Both the position numbers and the translations under genes were made by a program. The notes beneath the pieces are model-generated. The model was not told where the DNA came from, did no database searches, and worked only from the letters and a program-made list of their open reading frames with translations. A DNA stretch of 64,000 nucleotides from Gerris lacustris (lineage: Eukaryota; Arthropoda; Insecta; Hemiptera; Gerridae): the NCBI GenBank assembly GCA_951217055.1, contig OX578279.1:76275631-76339630 (forward strand). Direction: 5' to 3'. Below, one piece after another: positions 59,041 through 64,000 of this stretch; positions within the stretch are counted from its first letter, which is position 1; each line of letters starts with the position of its first letter.

Positions 59041-59444
59041 AAGTACAAAAGTTTGTAATGGTTACAGAAAGGAAAAGTATAAATGTTTAATAGTATATTA
59101 TGTTACTAGGCTGTGAAGTGAGTTTTTTCTTTACCGCGGCAATTACATTTACTGTCGAGCGAAGTGAGACAGTAAATATTGCCAATTTTTTCTTTACAGC
59201 TAGGAGTAATGATAAGACTTTTTAAGTCCACGTAATGAAAAAATGGATTTTAGCTTTGTTTTTTAGGCTCTAAAGTTACTATTTCACAGCCTACCACGGA
59301 AGAAATGTATTTATTTACTAAAAAGTACAATTATGCCACAAGTAAAATGGCCATTACCTGACTTCAGGTGAACCCACAATCAGAATCGGAAAGACTCAAG
59401 TAAAAAAATTCAAGAATATAACCAGTAATAATATAACCAGAATG

Positions 59445-59636
59445 CAGTGGCGTAGCTAGGGCATTGGGGGCCCCACGCAAAAAGAAAATTTCGGGGGCCC
59501 CTCGCCAAACAAAATTTATGAGCAAATAAAAAAACACATTTAGTACTGGGCCCCTGCTCGTCGTTGATTTGGGAGCCCTTAACAGTGGCCCCCCCCCCCC
59601 CGCAATGCGGGCCCGGGTGCCCATAGTTACCCTCTA
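59445..59636 (-). mobile_element. Decayed small hAT MITE
   Basis: CAGTGGCGTAGCTAGGGC at the left; at the right GCAATGCGGGCCC and CCATAGTTAC with the last bases lost. Same family as 50460-50656, opposite orientation. Confidence 0.75.
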
Positions 59637-60174
59637 GTCAATCAGCTAGAGATTGACCCAAGGAGGGGTCCAAATATTGCAAAAATGAGCTTTTTAATTC
59701 CTTAATAAATCCAACTACTCCAGAACAAATAATTCCGTTTCTCAGTATGACCACAATGCTTCCTTTAACTTCGGTAAGCTCGGAAGCAAAAATCAATTTT
59801 AGTTTTATTATCGTTGATAATAAATTGGAATTTTCGTTCTTGTTTCGCTTGAAAATCATAGTTGTTAGATTTCTGGTTAGTCTAAGGCAGTGGACCATAT
59901 TCTGTGGTCTATATTAACGGTTGTTAGGGCGGTTGTTTAATTAAATATTTGTCGTCAGCACTGACATCAGATTGTTAGAGTTGGTAGGAAGAGGGCTGAG
60001 TTTAAGCCACAAATCTGTGGCCGTTATTATTAATTTTGGCGATGCTTTGCAGTTATAGAGTTGACAGTCACGCTACAGACTTCCATACTGATATTTTTCT
60101 CTAAGAAATCGTTAACTAATCCAAAATTTTTACTAAATATCTGAAATAACTTCTATATTCTTTGTTAAAAGGCT
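59637..60174. other. Non-coding with a family A end remnant
   Basis: 59757-59788 (ATGCTTCCTTTAACTTCGGT, AAGCTCGGAAGCA) is a leftover family A terminus. Nothing else. Confidence 0.5.
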
Positions 60175-60905
60175 CGTCACTCAATATTTCTATAAGCCTA
60201 GAACTTTTACATTCTACGTTAAAATGCTTGTCACTCAGTATTTCTATAAGTCCAGAACTTTTACATTCTATATTAAAATGCTTATCACTCAGTATTTCTA
60301 TAAGTCCAGAACTTTTACATTCTATATTAAAATGCTTGTCACTCAGTATTTCTATAAGTCTAGAACTTTTACATTCTATGTTAAAATGCTTGTCACTCAG
60401 TATTTTTATAAGTCTAGAACTTTTACATTCTATGTTAAAATGCTTGTCACTCAGTATTTTTATAAGTCTAGAACTTTTATGTTCTATGTTAAAAGGCTTG
60501 TCACTCATATAAGTCTAGAACTTTTATGTTCTATGTTAAAAGGCTTGTCACTCAGTATTTCTATAAGTCCAGAACTTTTACATTCTATATTAAAATGCTT
60601 GTCACTCAGTATTTCTATAAGTCCAGAACTTTTACATTCTATATTAAAATGCTTGTCACTCAGTATTTCTATAAGTCCAGAACTTTTACATTCTATATTA
60701 AAATGCTTGTCACTCAGTATTTCTATAAGTCCAGAACTTTTACATTCTATATTAAAATGCTTGTCACTCAGTATTTCTATAAGTCCAGAACTTTTACATT
60801 CTATATTAAAATGCTTGTCACTCAGTATTTCTATAAGTCCAGAACTTTTACATTCTATATTAAAATGCTTGTCACTCAGTATTTCTATAAGTCTAGAACT
60901 TTTTA
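60175..60905 (+). repeat. 54-bp satellite, about 13 units
   Basis: Unit TCACTCAGTATTTCTATAAG, TCCAGAACTTTTACATTCTA, TATTAAAATGCTTG. One unit (about 60505) lacks a 10-bp piece. Since 54 is a multiple of 3, several frames stay open over hundreds of bases on both strands, but this is not a gene. Confidence 0.95.
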
Positions 60906-60984
60906 TGTACTTGTTTTTATGTACAGTTTTGTCATATTTCTATTTAGGAGAGGTGTAAATTTGGGATATTTGCAAATTATCTTT

Positions 60985-61345
60985 CTTTAAATCAAATTAT
61001 AATTATCAATAACTACGGGAGACATACAGAGAAAAGTAGACCCCCGCACCGGGACTCGAACCACGGGTCCTCCTATTAATCCGTTACAGGTGCTCTTACC
61101 AACTGAGCTACAGGAGAATGATTTTTCTCTGTCGTTACCGATACAAATTCCCCGAATCCAAGCTTTCAAATCTTATTCTACAAATCTAGTGAGCCAAATA
61201 TTCACGGCAATAGAACTAAACCGAGAATTAACGCTTATAATTATAAAGTACTCGATTCTTAAATGAGTACTCAATAATTAAAGTCAACGGGAGACAACTC
61301 TGTATGTCTCCCGTAGTTTATTGATAATTATAATTTGATTTAAAG
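60985..61345. mobile_element. TIR element carrying a tRNA-like unit
   Basis: Inverted ends of about 46 bp: CTTTAAATCAAATTATAATT...ACTACGGGAGACATACAGAG (in parts) at 60985-61032 and mirror 61298-61345, differing by one A. The interior has a tRNA-like sequence on the minus strand and 180 bp of unrelated DNA. No transposase. Confidence 0.88.
61037..61113 (-). repeat. tRNA-like sequence with intact Pol III boxes
   Basis: Minus strand: A box TAGCTCAGTTGG and B box GGTTCGAGTCC both match consensus, 36 nt apart. The D arm GCTC...GAGC pairs. The T-stem (CGTGG/CCCGG) and acceptor mismatch and the anticodon arm does not close, so this is a tRNA pseudogene or SINE-type promoter, not a decoding tRNA. 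TTTT follows within 8 nt. Confidence 0.75.
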
Positions 61346-61556
61346 TAAAATTTTATCTTTCCGTAGTATGAATATTACCAAAAACTTAAAAATTTAAATT
61401 ATCTTTATCAAAAAGGAGGGGTATAGAAATTAGTGGGAGGGATAGAATCTAGATACTCTCGCATAGTAAAATAATTTAAATGTTTCTTGATGGTAGTTTA
61501 TAAACTTATCAATTTAAAATAACACTCCGTAGTGAAGCACACGGGTATCCAGCTAG

Positions 61557-62370
61557 TTTTATATAAAATGATATCAGAGCTCCTAGCGGACAAAATGCTA
61601 ATCAAAATGGATTAATGTTTCATCATTTCACACCTTAAGATCCATCTACTATACCAATTAGAAAGAAATATTCTGATTTTTTCCACTTCATGGAAAAAAT
61701 CAAAGTGTTGATACGTGGATTCAATGCCCAAAAACATTTCTATCAGTCAAAGTTTTTCCATAAAATAGAGAAAATAAGGACATTTTTTCCAATAGTTTCA
61801 TAGAAAATAACCTATCAATAATTTCAACCTTCGCAATTTCGAAAGTTATGTGAATTTGTTTATTTAATTCTGTTGGAGTTATGGAAAAAAATTGTAAAAG
61901 AGGTTGGTAAGCCTGATTTATCGCAAATCTTTTTTAAGACAGGATTAGAAGTCGTCAAAAAAACATTAGGAATCTTCTTCCCTTCTCGACCCTTCCACGT
62001 GCAGTGAAGTAAAAAAAAAAAAAAATCTTCAAACACGAAAATTCTCTATGAAGGGATTGTCGGGTGAATTTTTTCTAAAAATAGTAAAAGGGGCAAAAAA
62101 AGGGCAAACACGACTGCCCTTTAGAAACCAGCGCTCCGACAAGATATAATTGTCTGATATGGAATTACTATGGTCCCTTGCAACATTTCTAGTGGAAGTA
62201 TTTAACATTTAGGGCAAGGGAGTAAATAGCTTGAATACTAAACCATACTAAGATACCACTCTGGGAAAACTAAAATATAAAGAAACAGGATTCAGGCAAC
62301 TACACAATTTCATTGGTAGCAAACTTTCATCGTGTGCAATCATACAGGCAAAATCATTTATTATATTTTT
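61557..62370. other. Non-coding
   Basis: Short inverted words around TTTTTCCACTTCATGGAAAAA (about 61679-61699); no gene. Confidence 0.45.
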
Positions 62371-63287
62371 GCTTCCGAGCTTACCGATGGTAACGGAAGC
62401 TATGTGATCGTTCTGAAGAACGAAACATGTTTAGGTCTCCGATTTCAAAAATTCCGTTTCAGACACCAGGAAGCATTTTCGGTTCTGTGTCTGACTGTCG
62501 CTCAATTTTTGTGTACGTTAAAAACTATTCGTCCGATTTTATTGAAATACGAATGGTAGGTAATAATTAGCCTATTGTTGGTCCCAAATAAGTTTGAACC
62601 TTATGCGCCTGTTTGTTTCTCTTCCAAATACGCACAAACATACATTTATCTACACCTACATCTTCAAAAGTATTTAACTGATTTTAATGAAATTTTGATG
62701 GAAATTTAATTGGTGTAATTGTTTCCCCCGTTTTTTTTTTAAATTTGTCAAAATTGTTTTGATTTTTTACACGAATTAAAGTATCAATTTAGCAAAAGTT
62801 AAAGAGCGTAGACGGTTCAAATTAATGTGGGGCTATCTGCGGGTTACTTTCTATAAACTTTAAAAGTTTCATTCTAATCAGATAAGTACTTTACAAGATA
62901 AGGTTGAATCTTATATGGGACCAACAATGGGCTAATTATGACCTACCGCCCAAATTTTATTAAAATTGGACGTGTAGTTTTTAAGATATGTTGGTTCGCA
63001 AAAATTGAACAACAGACAGACACGGAACCAAAAATGTTCCCTGATGTATGAAACTGATTTCTGTCTTGGATTTTTTAAAATCTGAGATCTAAAAATTGTT
63101 CCTTCTTCAGAACGACCACATAGCTCCGTTAGCTTCGGCAAGCTCGAAGGCACAATCAAAAAATGTTTGACAAATTTAAAAAACGTGGGGAAAATGATAT
63201 AAATTGGATAATAATAAGTTTTAAAAGCGTAAAATTATAAATTTTACGAAATTGGATGCGAGGAAGCTATGTGCCACACTAATTGGC
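62371..63287 (+). repeat. Family A repeat, copy 9, with inverted inner copy
   Basis: Plus-strand ends GCTTCCGAGCTTACCGATGG and GAGGAAGCTATGTGCCACAC...TTGGCT. From about 62740 to 63152 lies a second family A body in reverse sense (GGGGCTATCTGCGGGTTACT, TATATGGGACCAACAATGGG, GGCAAGCTCGAAGGCA), so the copy folds on itself. Confidence 0.85.
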
Positions 63288-63503
63288 TGAGTATTTTATC
63301 TACAATATACTTCCATCTTTTACTTTTATAGGCCAATATATAGTTACATTCGAGCTTGCATTAATTAGGGTAAACGATTTTTTTTTTAGGATTGTTTTGT
63401 ATAGTAAGAGGAGCATGAAACCAAGTTTGCGACCTCGAAAGCCCTGGGGACAACTTTTGGCAGGCGAAAAACCTCGCACATTTTCAGTTTTATTAATATA
63501 ACT

Positions 63504-63642
63504 CATAAACGACGCCGAAATCAGGAAATTGTATTCTCTCCGAAATAAAAGTAGACAAAAGTCTCTACAAAATGCTCTAGTCAAACTTAATTTTATGTTA
63601 TCCTAAACCATTTCTACAGGGCTTTGAAGTTTGACAAAATTA

Positions 63643-63718
<76 letters not shown>

Positions 63719-63994
63719 GTATGTATGTAGGCATATATATAATATATACATATCATCATATAACATCATAAAAATATATAATGGGCACCATAAACGACTA
63801 TATAAATGTAAAAAAATGAATAAAATCCGTTTTTTTTTTTGTTTTTTTTTTTACATAAGTTTATCAAACTTCAAAGTCCTGTAGAAATGGTTTAGGATAA
63901 CATAAAATTAAGTTTGACTAGTGCATTTTGTAGAGACTTTTGTCTACTTTTATTTCGGAGAGAATACAATTTCCTGATTTCGGCGTCGTTTATG
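63504..63994. mobile_element. Palindromic element around an (AT)n tract
   Basis: Arms of 137 bp (63504-63640, 63858-63994): CATAAACGACGCCGAAATCA at the left is mirrored at the right, with very few differences. The spacer holds (AT)n at 63650-63706 and (TATG)n. The outer boundary may lie beyond the window end. Confidence 0.85.
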
Positions 63995-64000
63995 TGTTAT

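Larger units (their letters stand above)
58516..61556 (+). mobile_element. Candidate non-autonomous Helitron, 3.0 kb
   Basis: Starts TCTATATAAATAAAAATGAA after an A and ends CACTCCGTAGTGAAGCACAC then GGGTATCCAGCTAG before a T. 5' TC, 3' CTAG, a small CACT/AGTG hairpin upstream of the end and A/T insertion match Helitron rules. No Rep/helicase is encoded; the length comes from satellites and inserted elements. The pairing of the two ends is an inference. Confidence 0.5.

Noticed and set aside
60224..60958. Open frame of 244 codons
   Set aside because: It is the 54-bp satellite read through; the period is divisible by three, so stops are avoided in several frames on both strands.
61037..61113. 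Second tRNA gene
   Set aside because: Promoter boxes are good but acceptor, anticodon and T stems do not pair; it lies within a mobile element.

Overview
The window is eukaryotic nuclear DNA, very AT-rich and almost entirely non-coding. It most likely comes from an arthropod, probably an insect with a large repeat-filled genome; the species cannot be named from sequence alone. The evidence is one complete eukaryotic tRNA-His gene (1157-1228), one clean exon of a class A peptide-type GPCR on the minus strand (20140-20354), tRNA-derived SINEs with target-site duplications, and many TIR elements of mariner/Tc1, PIF/Harbinger and hAT type. There are no bacterial operons, rRNA genes or CRISPR arrays.

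Layout: 1-9.7 kb holds three copies of an abundant interspersed family (family A), the tRNA-His gene and a palindromic element. 9.7-14.4 kb holds twin hairpins, a broken MADF-domain gene, a deleted IS630/Tc1/mariner element, an unrecognised short reading frame and a palindromic MITE. 15.2-18.7 kb holds a TIR element with variable internal repeats and a non-LTR retrotransposon 3' end amplified into a 46-bp tandem array. The GPCR exon lies at 20.1 kb. 21.6-35.5 kb is a series of palindromic elements, two related TTA-flanked Harbinger-type elements and more interspersed repeats. 36-46 kb holds family E with a 70-bp array, long (AT)n tracts, a 53-bp satellite and a 941-bp tandem duplication. 46-56 kb holds a 48-bp Harbinger-like mini-element, two SINE copies, a three-level transposon nest and a nested palindrome. 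56.8-61.6 kb is a large TIR element followed by a candidate Helitron carrying two satellites, an hAT fragment and a tRNA-bearing MITE. 62.4-64 kb holds another family A copy and a palindrome running to the window edge.

Apart from the GPCR exon and the tRNA, nothing looks like a functioning host gene; every transposase-related frame is truncated. The GPCR exon suggests much of the window could be intronic or flanking DNA of that gene, but no second exon could be assigned with confidence. The most unusual pattern is a shared module, a TGTCTG-rich stretch followed about 40-60 nt later by a CCGATTTTGATGAAATTTGG-like word. It sits inside several repeat families whose ends differ, and it also appears as the unit of a satellite.
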